A stretch of 40,924 nucleotides of DNA from Methanobacterium petrolearium (GCF_017873625.1 NZ_JAGGKL010000006.1:175001-215924); one strand, 5' to 3'; positions 7,921-17,646 are shown, counted from the stretch's first letter. Numbers and translations are program-made. Notes: generated by a model not told the origin, from the letters alone.

Positions 7921-8997
7921 CTATAGTAAATTTTTAAACCCTACACCCTTAGCATAGTCAATTACTTCACCAACTTCACCATAAGTTGGGAGTCTGGAGA
8001 TCTCTTCATATTTATCAGCATGGTACACAGGATGGTACTGTCCCATAATGTTCAACACCACTTCTCGACCCAAATTTTGAGATATCCACCTTAGGAGAGG
8101 TTTTGAACAACATTCCACATGATTAGGCAGGACTAAATGTCTGATTATTATATCTCCTGCCTCCCAGGCCATTTTATGATTCCTTTCCACCACCTCCATA
8201 TAATCAGGAATACTGGAAAGTCGCTGGGCACATTCATTGTTACCATATTTGAAATCTGTGAGGTAAAGATCAGCAAAACCATCCAGAAGGTGCATGGCAT
8301 CCTCAGAGAGATACATGTTACTGTTCCAAATTACAGGGATGTTCTTCCTTACCAGTTGCATGGTGCGAAGTATGTAATGAAGGTTGGGGGTGGGGTCACC
8401 TCCCACAAAATTGACATTACGAGAACCTTCATTTATTCTCTTTTCAATGATCAGGGCAAGGTTTTTAGCTTCCACACTGATGCCCCTGGTTGGTTGCTGG
8501 CTTATATCCCAATTTTGACAGTATACACAGTTAAAATTGCACCCTGCAAAGAATACAGTGTGACTGGGTACCAATACTGGTTCTTCACCCACATGCAGGA
8601 ATTCAGATGCGATTAAAGGATTTTTCACCCCACAACATCCTTTTTCAAGATTTCGGTTCACTTCACATGCTTTTTCGCAGAAATTGCAGTGATGAAAAAT
8701 TTTCTCGGCGAGTTTAACTTTAAGATCAAGGTAAGAGAAAAAAGGTTCTGTTTTATTAGATCTAAGGGTGTCTGCTATCTTTTCAACAACATGTTGATCC
8801 AAAGAAGACCGTTCTTTATAAAATTGATTGAAATCCTTCTTTAGATGTTCATGCTCCCTCCAAAGATGTTCTTCATCATCACTGTCTTTTGCATCCATAA
8901 AAAAAGCTACTTTACACCTTGATAGTTGCTGGTTAGTCATTACCGCCAGATAATTTGAAAGAACATGTTTGATGGTTTGATTAGTCATTTTTTCCAC
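7921..8997 (-). CDS. Radical SAM protein, PflX-like (COG1313)
   Basis: 358 residues. The radical SAM cluster motif is C153-x3-C157-x2-C160 (GCNFNCVYCQNWD), followed by an SAM-binding GGDPTP. Upstream cysteines C104, C107, C111, C121 and C122 (HCNFCEKACEVNR, GCCG) are typical of the PflX/AmmeMemoRadiSam-like branch and may bind a second cluster. Residues 1-95 form a charged, mostly helical extension in front of that core, which is longer than usual for the family. The substrate is unknown; relatives are annotated as pyruvate-formate-lyase-activating-like proteins but have no proven partner. The start is either GTG 8997 (used here) or ATG 8988; neither has a strong ribosome site. The stop lies at the edge of an AT-rich gap. 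Confidence 0.88.
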   Translation of the reverse strand: MEKMTNQTIKHVLSNYLAVMTNQQLSRCKVAFFMDAKDSDDEEHLWREHEHLKKDFNQFYKERSSLDQHVVEKIADTLRSNKTEPFFSYLDLKVKLAEKIFHHCNFCEKACEVNRNLEKGCCGVKNPLIASEFLHVGEEPVLVPSHTVFFAGCNFNCVYCQNWDISQQPTRGISVEAKNLALIIEKRINEGSRNVNFVGGDPTPNLHYILRTMQLVRKNIPVIWNSNMYLSEDAMHLLDGFADLYLTDFKYGNNECAQRLSSIPDYMEVVERNHKMAWEAGDIIIRHLVLPNHVECCSKPLLRWISQNLGREVVLNIMGQYHPVYHADKYEEISRLPTYGEVGEVIDYAKGVGFKNLL

Positions 8998-9037
8998 TTA
9001 AATGACCTTTAACAGTGCACCACTTATCATACCACTA

Positions 9038-10342
9038 TTATCCCACTACTCTTAAATTGGACGCATTTATGGAAGGTAAGATAAAAGGTCCTAATTGTCT
9101 CTTTTTTTGTGATGCTGCTGTGGCATCTTTCAATATGGAAAATATATTCCCGGAAAGCATCGCCTTCTTTACTGGGTATGCTATTTCTCCTTTCTCAATT
9201 TTAAAGGCATTCATGGCTTCTACTGAAAAATCTCCGGATATGGGGTTGGCAGTGTGCGCCCCCAGAACATCGGTTACTAATATTCCATTTTTTATTTCTG
9301 AAAGCTCTTCACATTCTTTGAAATCCACAACCAGGTTGGAAAGACCTACAGCTGGCATGTCTGTGAATGATGCTCGCATCCCATTACCAGTACTCTGGAT
9401 TTTTCCCTTGTTGGCTGTGTGAATGTCATAAATGAAGTTTTTAAGAATTCCATCCTCTATGATAACCGTTTTCTGGCTGGGTGTTCCCTCTCCATCACCA
9501 CTAGAAGAGTTAAGACCCCCCTTGATAGTTCCATCGTCGTATATGTTAAGTGAGTGGGATGAAACTTCCTTTTCCATCCTGTCAGCATATATAGATCTAC
9601 CCCTCTGCACATTATCCCCATGGATGGCCTGTGAAAATGTGGACAGGAGACCTGAGGCAGCATGATGGTCCAATAAAACTTTCATATCTCCAGTTTCAAC
9701 TGTTTTTCCTCCCCTGGAATTTAAAGCTATTTCACATGCTTTATTAGCTATTTTTTCCGGATCTATGTCCAGTTTCCTGGATGAGTCAGATTCACTGGCT
9801 GTGGAAACACCCTCTCCGTCAGGTACATTGACAGCTATGAAACCAGAAAAATAAGTAGAAACATCTTCACAGTGCGTGCTCTCAGAATTGATGAGTAAAG
9901 TTTTATAACAGCCAGCAGAAATTCCACCAGATGTTGGTTGGCATTTGTTATCAATGACTGTGGCAATCATGGATTTTCCGAGGTTTATAGTATCTTCCAA
10001 CTCCAGATTTTGAAATTTGGGGTCATATATGCCCTTTATTGTGGGGTATTCTGATTTGGAGGCAAAGTCAAAGTTTTCATCAACCTGGTTGGCATGTGCA
10101 TTGGAAACTGCCTTTTTGACTGTTTTTTCTAACAGTTTAGTTTGTGTGGTGTATGCGAAACCCATCTTATCATCACAGATGACCCGAATACCCACGCCCA
10201 GGGAGTATGCTTCCTTGGCAAAGTCCACCCTGTCATTCTGAATAGTGGCATCCGCATTTTCCGTAATTTCTATGTAAATTTCAGCTTGATCAGCATTTTT
10301 CAGAGCATAATCCAGTGTCTGGTTAGCTAAATCATTCATCAT
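9038..10342 (-). CDS. TldE/PmbA-like protein (TldD/PmbA family)
   Basis: 434 residues, full length for the family. Recognisable parts are the N-terminal AEIYIEITENADATIQND strand, a GVGIRVICDDKMGFAYT segment, the C-terminal beta domain (GDMKVLLDHHAASGLLS) and the SGDFSVEA segment near the end. It lacks the HExxxH zinc motif of TldD, so it is of the TldE/PmbA subtype. In bacteria TldD and TldE act together as a protease, for example in microcin maturation and CcdA degradation; no TldD partner lies in this window. ATG 10342 overlaps the stop of the upstream phosphatase gene in an ATGA arrangement, so the two are almost certainly co-transcribed and translationally coupled. Confidence 0.92.
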   Translation of the reverse strand: MMNDLANQTLDYALKNADQAEIYIEITENADATIQNDRVDFAKEAYSLGVGIRVICDDKMGFAYTTQTKLLEKTVKKAVSNAHANQVDENFDFASKSEYPTIKGIYDPKFQNLELEDTINLGKSMIATVIDNKCQPTSGGISAGCYKTLLINSESTHCEDVSTYFSGFIAVNVPDGEGVSTASESDSSRKLDIDPEKIANKACEIALNSRGGKTVETGDMKVLLDHHAASGLLSTFSQAIHGDNVQRGRSIYADRMEKEVSSHSLNIYDDGTIKGGLNSSSGDGEGTPSQKTVIIEDGILKNFIYDIHTANKGKIQSTGNGMRASFTDMPAVGLSNLVVDFKECEELSEIKNGILVTDVLGAHTANPISGDFSVEAMNAFKIEKGEIAYPVKKAMLSGNIFSILKDATAASQKKRQLGPFILPSINASNLRVVG

Positions 10343-11004
10343 GATAAAAACCTCTCTAATGCTTCTTTAACTCCATTTCCATATGGTTTTTTGGTAACAT
10401 AGTCTGCTATGTCCTTAAGTTCAGGTTCTGCATTGGCCACTGCCACTTTCAAACCTGCAACCTTCAGAAATTCCAGGTCATTTTCACTATCACCCACAGC
10501 CATGATCTCCTGTGGTTTTACACCAATATCACGAGCTACGCGCATCAAGGATGAACCTTTGTTTACTGTTGGATCGGTGATGTGCAGTGCAAATTTGGTG
10601 TCATATATACTCACATCAAAATCTTTGAGATGATCTTTTACTGTTGTCACAGGAAGGGTTCGGTAAATCGCTATTTCTGAAACCCTTTGATCTGAAAAAT
10701 CCACTTTTTCAAGGGGATATTTTTCTTTTAAAAATTGATAGGCAACTTTGCATTTTTCAATGTCTCCCAGAATCTGCCTTCCCTTGGTTGATTCAATGAC
10801 TCCTCCGTTTTCTGCCACTAAACCTCCTGATGTGCCAATAAATATGGAAAGAGTTTTAGTGACTGGGAGAATGTTTCCCGTGACTATTATAACAGGAATG
10901 CCTTTTTCTTCGGCGTTTCGAAGAGATTCCAATGCACTGCAACATAACCTTCTCTTACTATCAGTTATGGTACCATCAACATCCACGGCTATCGCTTTAA
11001 TCAA
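10339..11004 (-). CDS. Phosphoglycolate phosphatase, archaeal HAD type
   Basis: HAD-superfamily phosphatase of the archaeal phosphoglycolate phosphatase group, which releases glycolate from 2-phosphoglycolate. With the TTG start at 11004 it has 221 residues, the usual length. GGTG lies 5 bases before this TTG, and the sequence then begins directly with the catalytic strand IKAIAVDVDGT (D8 nucleophile, D10). Motif II is VTGN, a lysine is in NKGSSL, and motif IV is GDSENDLEF. The open frame extends back to 11055, but the extra 17 residues are not family-like. The TldE-like gene starts inside its stop codon (4-base overlap). Sugar phosphatases of the same Cof-like group are the alternative, with the archaeal family features favouring this call. 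Confidence 0.88.
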   Translation of the reverse strand: MIKAIAVDVDGTITDSKRRLCCSALESLRNAEEKGIPVIIVTGNILPVTKTLSIFIGTSGGLVAENGGVIESTKGRQILGDIEKCKVAYQFLKEKYPLEKVDFSDQRVSEIAIYRTLPVTTVKDHLKDFDVSIYDTKFALHITDPTVNKGSSLMRVARDIGVKPQEIMAVGDSENDLEFLKVAGLKVAVANAEPELKDIADYVTKKPYGNGVKEALERFLS

Positions 11005-11125
11005 GTTATCACCACTCCCCTGGAATATTCCATCGAAGATATGATGGAAATTCAAATATAGGTCCCCAATAATTGTATTTTAATTTTAATGGGTTCTGAT
11101 GAAACATAAATATTGATTTAATCTA

Positions 11126-12181
11126 TTAAAAGGAACCATAACGGTGGGCTATGTTACAAGTTCCTTCTTTACTCACCATACATGCCCCTATAGGGTTGGT
11201 GGGGTTACATTCATTACGGAATAGTTTACAATCTTCAGGTCTAGCCACTCCTCTTAGTATGGCTCCGCAGATGCAGCCAGTAACTACTTCTGGAATAGTG
11301 CCAACTTCAATGTCAAATTTTTCTCTGGCATTGTGATGGGAGAATTCATCTTTTATGTCCATAACTGAGTTGGGTATGGGTGGGAATCCTCTCCATTCAT
11401 TAGTTGTGATGTAAAAAACTTCTTTAAGGAGTTCTTGGGCTTTTATATTACCTTCTTCCCGGACTGCACGTTTATATTCATTTTGAACTTTGGCTTTGCC
11501 CTCGTCAAGTTGTTTCAGTATTAAGTAAACAGCTATGAGAACATCCATAGGGTTGAAACCTGTTACAACCTGTGGAATTCCATATTTTTCTGAGAATATA
11601 TTATAGGGTTTGGTTCCAATGATAGTTGAGACATGTCCCGGCTCTATGAGGGCGTTAAGATTCACTTCTCCTGATTTTATAAGGAATTCCAGAGCTGGAG
11701 GTATTAACCGATGACATGATAAGACTGAGAAGTTTTCGGGAGGATTTGAAACTAACTCTGCTGCGGTAGTGGGTGCTGTGGTTTCGAACCCTGCAGCCAT
11801 GAACACCACTTCATTATCAATTTTTTGAGCTAGTTCTACGGCATTATTAACTCCGTAAACGATTCTAACATCAGCTCCTTCGGCTTTTGCATCAGCCAGG
11901 GATCCTGTTCCACCAGGCACCCTTAACATGTCACCAAATGTGGCTATGGTAACCCCTTGTCTGGCCAGTTCCAGACATTCTTCTACTTCACGTGCTGGAA
12001 CACAGCAAACCGGACATCCTGGGCCGGCAACTACTTCCACCTCTTTAGGTAATAATGATCTTAAACCATACTGCATGATGGTGTGTTCATGTGACCCACA
12101 TACATGCATTATTTTTACTGGTTGGGCAATGTCTTCTATGCGTTTTACTATTTTCTCAGAGAGATCTTTCATTGTGTTCAT
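11126..12181 (-). CDS. hypD: Hydrogenase maturation protein HypD
   Basis: Iron-sulfur scaffold protein that works with HypC to assemble the Fe(CN)2CO group of [NiFe] hydrogenases. With ATG 12181 it has 351 residues. Conserved cysteines are visible: C28 in HVCGSHEHT, and C56/C59/C60 in GPGCPVCCVP, whose spacing matches the known C41-C69-C72 set of E. coli HypD. Four further cysteines near the C terminus (GCICG, EDCKLFRNEC, GACMVSKEGTC) supply the 4Fe-4S cluster. The start is decided by AAGGTG 6 bases before ATG 12181; the GTG at 12190 lies inside that site. No other hyp gene is present here, as is common in methanogens where hyp genes are scattered. Confidence 0.96.
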   Translation of the reverse strand: MNTMKDLSEKIVKRIEDIAQPVKIMHVCGSHEHTIMQYGLRSLLPKEVEVVAGPGCPVCCVPAREVEECLELARQGVTIATFGDMLRVPGGTGSLADAKAEGADVRIVYGVNNAVELAQKIDNEVVFMAAGFETTAPTTAAELVSNPPENFSVLSCHRLIPPALEFLIKSGEVNLNALIEPGHVSTIIGTKPYNIFSEKYGIPQVVTGFNPMDVLIAVYLILKQLDEGKAKVQNEYKRAVREEGNIKAQELLKEVFYITTNEWRGFPPIPNSVMDIKDEFSHHNAREKFDIEVGTIPEVVTGCICGAILRGVARPEDCKLFRNECNPTNPIGACMVSKEGTCNIAHRYGSF

Positions 12182-12618
12182 GAGCGCCACCTTATACTAG
12201 ATATAGATTAAACAAACTATCAAACTTAACATCAACCTAATTTAATACTTCATACATTCCATCTATTCTCTAATATCTGATTTTATCCTATCCTATTATT
12301 GATTTGAAGATATTGTTGATATTGTTTATATTGTTATATGCTTTATGGGATGGTTACCTAAAAAAATGTCAGTTTCAAAAAAAGTAGTAATACAACAGAT
12401 AAACTGGAAAATTGATGATTTTGTAACAATTTTTTCAAATCATGCATTATTATAAATGTTTATTGGGAAATTAAAGTACTATCTACTCTAAAATGACCAT
12501 ATATTACAGTAAAATGATTATTGAACTGTGAAGGAGATACATGAGTTAGAGTTATATACTAAATTGTCAAAATATTTTTAAGCATGTTAATAAATGATAC
12601 TGTTTAGAAATAAGAGTA
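12182..12618. other. AT-rich divergent intergenic region between hypD and the Mur ligase
   Basis: 437 bases holding the promoters of two divergent genes. TATA-like stretches occur near 12327-12337 (TTTATATTGTTATAT) and 12551-12558 (GTTATATAC). A curious element is a strong AAGGAGA site (12531-12537) followed by ATG AGT TAG at 12541-12549, preceded by an 11-codon frame at 12493-12531. No RNA gene was recognised. Confidence 0.45.
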
Positions 12619-13854
12619 ATGGTAGTTAGTATGAAGGTTGCTGTGATTGGGCTGGGTGTAGAAGGCATTAATGCCGTTCGATCCCTTCTAAATCATGGTT
12701 ATGCTGTTTATGCTTCTGATGTTAATCATGATATTGAATTAGAGTCTGATGACAATCTGGATGTTGATCTGGGATTTCATGATTTTGATAAAATAGAAAA
12801 TTGTGATGCAGTTGTTTTAAGCCCAGGTTTATGGCATCATCATGATTTCCAGAAATTCAAAACAAGTGGAAAACTATTATCTGATATTATTACTCTAGAA
12901 CGACCCCAGTTCACCATAGGGGTAACTGGTACCAATGGTAAAACTACCACCACCATGATGATTTCAAGTATACTGCAAAAAGCTGGTATGAAGGTTCTCA
13001 CTGGTGGAAATGCAGGTGGAGGATTTAAAGGTTACACTGAAGTCATTCTAGAAGCTGAATCATCTAATTATGACATTTTACTGGTAGAAGTCTGCGATAT
13101 GACCCTGGATTTCTGTCAAAATGCATTTGATTTTGACTTGGTTGTGGTGACCAATATAGGTAGAGATCACCTGGAAGTACATCAATCACTTGAAAACTAT
13201 TTGAAATCCCTTGCAAAGTTTGTTAAAGGAAAAAAACTTGTTTTAAACCAGGAAGATGAAATTTTCACCGAGTTAATTGACGAAACAGTGAAAACTCATT
13301 TTTTTACGAAAATTCCCTATGAATTGAACTTATTCGGAAAATTCAATCTGAAAAATGCTGGTGCAGCCAAAAAAACAGCCGAAATATTAGGAATATCAGA
13401 TGAAATCATCAAAAGGGCCCTTAAACAGTTCCATGTTTTACCCGGGAGATCAGCAATTATTGATTTTCCCCACTCTAAAATAGTGGTTGGAAAAACTGAT
13501 AACGTTGATGCGACAGTAGCTGTACTTGAAGAGGCCGAATTCCCTGTAATAATACTGGGAACTCCGCGTAAGGGAGAAATATGTCGTTTAGACATTTTCC
13601 GAGAAGTTTCTAAAAGAAAATCTAAGATCATTGCCATTTTCCCTGGACTTGATGATACTCTTGAGGATGCGCAAAAAATCTTAGAAGAAGAAAATTACAA
13701 AGGGAAGGTTTTAGTCCTGACTGATGTGGATGATGTTGTGAAATTTGCTCTTGAATGCTCAGAAAGGTATCCAAATGTATTCATTGGTGGTAATGGTCAA
13801 CGTAAAATTATAGAAATAACTGAAAGTTTAAAGGAGGCCATTTCGGCTAAATAA
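12619..13854 (+). CDS. Mur ligase family protein (MurC/MurD-like, candidate pseudomurein peptide ligase)
   Basis: 411 residues with the three-domain Mur ligase layout: an N-terminal Rossmann fold beginning KVAVIGLGVEG, a central ATPase domain with P-loop GTNGKTT (G104-T110), and a C-terminal domain starting near FHVLPGRS. HDRDHLE-like VTNIGRDHLEVH in the middle matches the family's conserved metal and nucleotide region. Mur ligases add amino acids to the growing wall peptide by an acyl-phosphate mechanism. In Methanobacteriales homologues are linked to pseudomurein peptide synthesis; which residue this copy adds is unknown. The frame opens with ATG 12619, but ATG 12631 (MKVAVIGLG) is an equally good start; neither has a strong ribosome site. 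Two same-strand genes follow at 30 and 43 bases, a possible operon. Confidence 0.9.
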   Translation: MVVSMKVAVIGLGVEGINAVRSLLNHGYAVYASDVNHDIELESDDNLDVDLGFHDFDKIENCDAVVLSPGLWHHHDFQKFKTSGKLLSDIITLERPQFTIGVTGTNGKTTTTMMISSILQKAGMKVLTGGNAGGGFKGYTEVILEAESSNYDILLVEVCDMTLDFCQNAFDFDLVVVTNIGRDHLEVHQSLENYLKSLAKFVKGKKLVLNQEDEIFTELIDETVKTHFFTKIPYELNLFGKFNLKNAGAAKKTAEILGISDEIIKRALKQFHVLPGRSAIIDFPHSKIVVGKTDNVDATVAVLEEAEFPVIILGTPRKGEICRLDIFREVSKRKSKIIAIFPGLDDTLEDAQKILEEENYKGKVLVLTDVDDVVKFALECSERYPNVFIGGNGQRKIIEITESLKEAISAK

Positions 13855-13884
13855 AAAAAAAAATAAATTATGGGGGATTAAAAA

Positions 13885-15069
13885 ATGCGCAGATCTTTGT
13901 TAAATCCGATACTGGCCTTTGTTGTTTTGATAATACTGATAATCAGTTTTAATTATGTTGGGAATACCATCGATAACTATTTTCCTGCACAAAAACCAGA
14001 AGAAATCACATCTATGTCCATTGGAGATACAGTGCTAACCGGTATGAAGGTGATTGATGATGCTAAAATCAGGAAAGTGCCGGTCATATATCATCCAGAA
14101 TATTTAATGAGTTTGTTCCAAGAAGAAAAATATCTACCGATTATAAACGGACTATTAACCGGAGCTTTGGAAACCCCCATTTCTCAAATGGCCAGTGGCA
14201 GCATATCCCCACAGGGAGTGGCCCAAGGATTTGAAGGCCCTGGTTTTCTGAGTGTTAAGGGTCAGCAACTGGTGGTTAACCCGCCACAAACATTTGTATG
14301 GGCTTATAAAACTGGATACACCGTAGGGGTGAAAACTGAAAATGGTGTAGAAATAAGAAATGGTGGAACATCAGGAAAAGTCATAAAGGAAGTAGCTGAA
14401 TCTGATATTAACAACAATACCATCCCCCAGGATTATGTTTCCATTACCACATTTAAGAATTGGTACAATAAAGCAAATGTAGGAAATTACATCTATTTAG
14501 ATTATTCACTCGCCGGATTCAATGATGGTAGAAACCAAGTCACCCCTGACCAGATTGAAACCTTTTTCGGAGAGTCTGTAGTGACCTACATGAAAAATTA
14601 TCCAGGTGGATCTCCAGTTATGGCTTATATGGGAAACCACACTGAGAACGTTACTATAACTTATTCTCAATCTTTAGGTTCTTATCCAGAATATGGAGAT
14701 TATTCCCGGGCTTATAATGCTAAAGCATTCGCTATGGCATGGAATGGTACAATAATACCTCCTAAAACTGGATCTAGTGGAAAAGAGAATATTGGTTTCG
14801 ATCCTTGCCCTGATCCTAACGCCACTGGCGGATATGCAACCCATGGAGTCTGTCCAGCTGCCAGAGCACTGCGAGGCGCTACTACCGGTTCAGGTTTACC
14901 TTTACCCAGTGGAATTTTATGGGGAGAATTGTCCGTAGCTTATGATACCAGCCCCACTGTGGGAGTTAAAGTATACAACACCAATGATTATCCTATAAAA
15001 ATTGTGATGTGGACTGAAGGAAGCGGAGCCGGACTGGTAGTCTACGGTAGAGTGGTTAAACTTACTTAG
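13885..15069 (+). CDS. Membrane-anchored exported protein of unknown function
   Basis: 394 residues. After MRRS a hydrophobic helix (about residues 8-27) acts as a signal anchor, and the remainder is polar and probably outside the cell. Several N-x-S/T sequons (NNNT, NHTENVT, NGT, NAT) suit archaeal surface glycosylation, and two cysteines in FDPCPDP and HGVCPAARA could form a disulfide. The C-terminal third is rich in G, Y and T and looks like a beta fold. I do not recognise a family or an enzyme motif. GGGGGA lies 8 bases before ATG 13885. Its place between a Mur ligase (30 bases) and a nucleotidyltransferase (43 bases) suggests a surface or wall role; this is inference only. Confidence 0.82.
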   Translation: MRRSLLNPILAFVVLIILIISFNYVGNTIDNYFPAQKPEEITSMSIGDTVLTGMKVIDDAKIRKVPVIYHPEYLMSLFQEEKYLPIINGLLTGALETPISQMASGSISPQGVAQGFEGPGFLSVKGQQLVVNPPQTFVWAYKTGYTVGVKTENGVEIRNGGTSGKVIKEVAESDINNNTIPQDYVSITTFKNWYNKANVGNYIYLDYSLAGFNDGRNQVTPDQIETFFGESVVTYMKNYPGGSPVMAYMGNHTENVTITYSQSLGSYPEYGDYSRAYNAKAFAMAWNGTIIPPKTGSSGKENIGFDPCPDPNATGGYATHGVCPAARALRGATTGSGLPLPSGILWGELSVAYDTSPTVGVKVYNTNDYPIKIVMWTEGSGAGLVVYGRVVKLT

Positions 15070-15112
15070 CTCTTTATTTATTTTCCCATTTCATTTTTTA
15101 GGAGATAAACTT

Positions 15113-15802
15113 ATGAAAAAGCCCATTAAAATTCATAATGTAGATGTTTCATGCATTGTCACTGCAGCCGGGAAAAATCGGCGGATGAGAGAAGATCTTC
15201 AAAGTAAAGGGATGGATATTCAGCATAAACTTCTTTTTAAAATCAACGGTGAACATATCATAAATTACACTGTTAAAAAAGCACTTCAGACAGAAATAAA
15301 AGAATGTGTGGTTGTTTTAGGACATTTCATGGATGAATTATATTCTGCATTGGAACATATAGAAGATCCAAGACTCAAAATAATTGAAAATCCCGACGTT
15401 AATGTGGAATTATCTCAAACCCTAGTTAACGGTGTTTTAAATGCAAAATATGATTACTGTCTCTGTTTGGCAGGGGACCAACCCACAGTAACCACGGAAA
15501 CTATGCAAAACCTGGTGAATCAACTTTTAAGATGTCCAGAACCAGAGAATTCTGTATCTATCCTTGCCCGTGGAAAAACTGGATACTTGGATAGTGCTAA
15601 AGGGTTGGGAATGCCTTTTGCATGTCATTGTTTACTGCTTGAACAGTACCTCCACGGTGAAGATGATAATTTGAACCCAATCCTCAGGAAGATGGTTGCA
15701 GATGGAGTGTCACTTTATGGAGTACATGGACAAAATGAATTAGAATTAATTAATATCAACCGTTATGATGATTATCTTAAAGTTTTAGAAAAAATGGAAT
15801 AA
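15113..15802 (+). CDS. MobA-like NTP transferase (nucleotidyltransferase family)
   Basis: 229 residues with a Rossmann-like GT-A fold. The nucleotide-binding loop is VTAAGKNRRM near residue 16, a lysine follows in QHKLLFKING, and the metal-binding region is CLAGDQPT. This is the pattern of MobA/MocA-type cytidylyl or guanylyl transferases and of sugar-phosphate nucleotidyltransferases. The family's usual G-x-S-x-R-M loop is modified (AAGKNRRM), and there is an insertion (EDLQSKGMDIQH) after it, so the substrate cannot be assigned. AGGAGA lies 7 bases before ATG 15113. The gene is 43 bases after the exported protein, making a three-gene unit with the Mur ligase; an activated precursor for the cell wall is a possible product. 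Confidence 0.82.
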   Translation: MKKPIKIHNVDVSCIVTAAGKNRRMREDLQSKGMDIQHKLLFKINGEHIINYTVKKALQTEIKECVVVLGHFMDELYSALEHIEDPRLKIIENPDVNVELSQTLVNGVLNAKYDYCLCLAGDQPTVTTETMQNLVNQLLRCPEPENSVSILARGKTGYLDSAKGLGMPFACHCLLLEQYLHGEDDNLNPILRKMVADGVSLYGVHGQNELELININRYDDYLKVLEKME

Positions 15803-15894
15803 ATATAAAAACAAATAACACTGAAATAACTCATTTTTAGGATGTATTTAGGATAACACTAATAAAATGGAATAAAAAAAATGGAAAATATGTT

Positions 15895-16572
<678 letters not shown>

Positions 16573-16747
16573 ACTATTCACCTCTTACATGAAGTTATAG
16601 ATTTATTTAAAATATAATTTTTCTATTATAATTTTCTAAATAATTTTAATATGATGCCTCTGATAAAATAATTCCTCTGATAAAAATTGCTAACAATATA
16701 ATATAAAAAAGGGATTTTGAAAAGTATAAAAATTTAAAAAAGAATAA

Positions 16748-17488
16748 TCATTGAACTGATTTAATGCCTTCTACAATCTCAGAGATCTTTTCTTTGATAT
16801 GGGATGTGTTTTCCACCACAGTACCAGTTACAATGATATCAGCACCAGCCTGAGCTACCTTCTGAGCGGCTTCTCCAGTTCTGATACCCCCACCCACAAT
16901 TACCATGTGATTGGTGTACATCTTAACCTTCTGAATCATCTCTGCAGGAATGATCTCTGCTGCTCCAGAACCGGCTTCCAAATAAAATAGTCTCATTCCC
17001 ATGAATTCAGCTGCCATAGCATAGGCCACTGCAAGATCTGGCTTCCTGCGAGGGATTAACTTGGCATCTCCAACCCATCCTGCCGTTTCTCCGGGTTCAA
17101 CAATCAGATATCCCATGGGGATAGTTTCTATACCAATTTTTTTGATTTTGGGGGCTCCTAAAGCCTGGGCACCTATAATCCAGTAAGGGTTATTGGAGTT
17201 TAAAAGACTCATGAAAAATATGGCATCTGCATAGGCACTTACACCAGTGGTGTTACCTGGAAAGAGAATAATTGGAACATCCAGATTTTTTTGAAGTAGT
17301 TTAGCTGTTTCATCAAGTTCTTGGGAATCAGTGGTGGATCCTCCTAACATAATACCATCAGATCCTCCAGCAACGGCTTCTGTGGCAATTTCCAGGGCTT
17401 TTTCTGGATCTTGATCCTCGGGATCTAAAAGGGTAAGGTGAACTTTTCCGTGCTTAAGAGCTTCTTTTAGATATTCTTCAACTTTCAT
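16748..17488 (-). CDS. Geranylgeranylglyceryl phosphate synthase
   Basis: Joins geranylgeranyl diphosphate to sn-glycerol-1-phosphate, the first committed step of archaeal ether lipids. It has 246 residues from ATG 17488, with a TIM-barrel pattern typical of the PcrB/GGGPS family: LTLLDPEDQDP near residue 20, GSDGIMLGGST, IILFPGNTTGV, YLEAGSGA, and the phosphate-binding VGGGIRTGEAA and GTVVEN near the end. AGGTG is 6 bases before ATG 17488, and GTG 17497 lies inside that site. It is a group II archaeal enzyme by its YLEAGSGA loop, as in other Methanobacteriales. It stands between DUF169 and rpl40e with AT-rich gaps, so it likely has its own promoter. Confidence 0.96.
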   Translation of the reverse strand: MKVEEYLKEALKHGKVHLTLLDPEDQDPEKALEIATEAVAGGSDGIMLGGSTTDSQELDETAKLLQKNLDVPIILFPGNTTGVSAYADAIFFMSLLNSNNPYWIIGAQALGAPKIKKIGIETIPMGYLIVEPGETAGWVGDAKLIPRRKPDLAVAYAMAAEFMGMRLFYLEAGSGAAEIIPAEMIQKVKMYTNHMVIVGGGIRTGEAAQKVAQAGADIIVTGTVVENTSHIKEKISEIVEGIKSVQ

Positions 17489-17614
17489 CAGAAACACCTG
17501 TTTAATTAAACTAAAACGATTTTAATCACTATTAAATAAATTATAATAAAATTTTGCCAATTTATCAAAACATAAAACAACAAAAAAATTTTAAAAAATA
17601 ATTTCTTCTATGGT

Positions 17615-17632
17615 CCTCCGAAAAATCGGAGG
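17615..17632 (-). terminator. Hairpin downstream of rpl40e
   Basis: A perfect 7-bp stem (CCTCCGA / TCGGAGG) with an AAAA loop lies 15 bases after the rpl40e stop. On the minus strand it is followed by T-rich sequence (down to about 17582). This fits a transcription terminator or 3'-end structure for the tsr3-rpl40e transcript. Confidence 0.6.
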
Positions 17633-17646
17633 GATTAGAAAAATGT

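Noticed and set aside
9015..9422. 135-codon frame antisense to the TldE-like gene
   Set aside because: Lies fully within the well-supported opposite-strand gene; no ribosome site.
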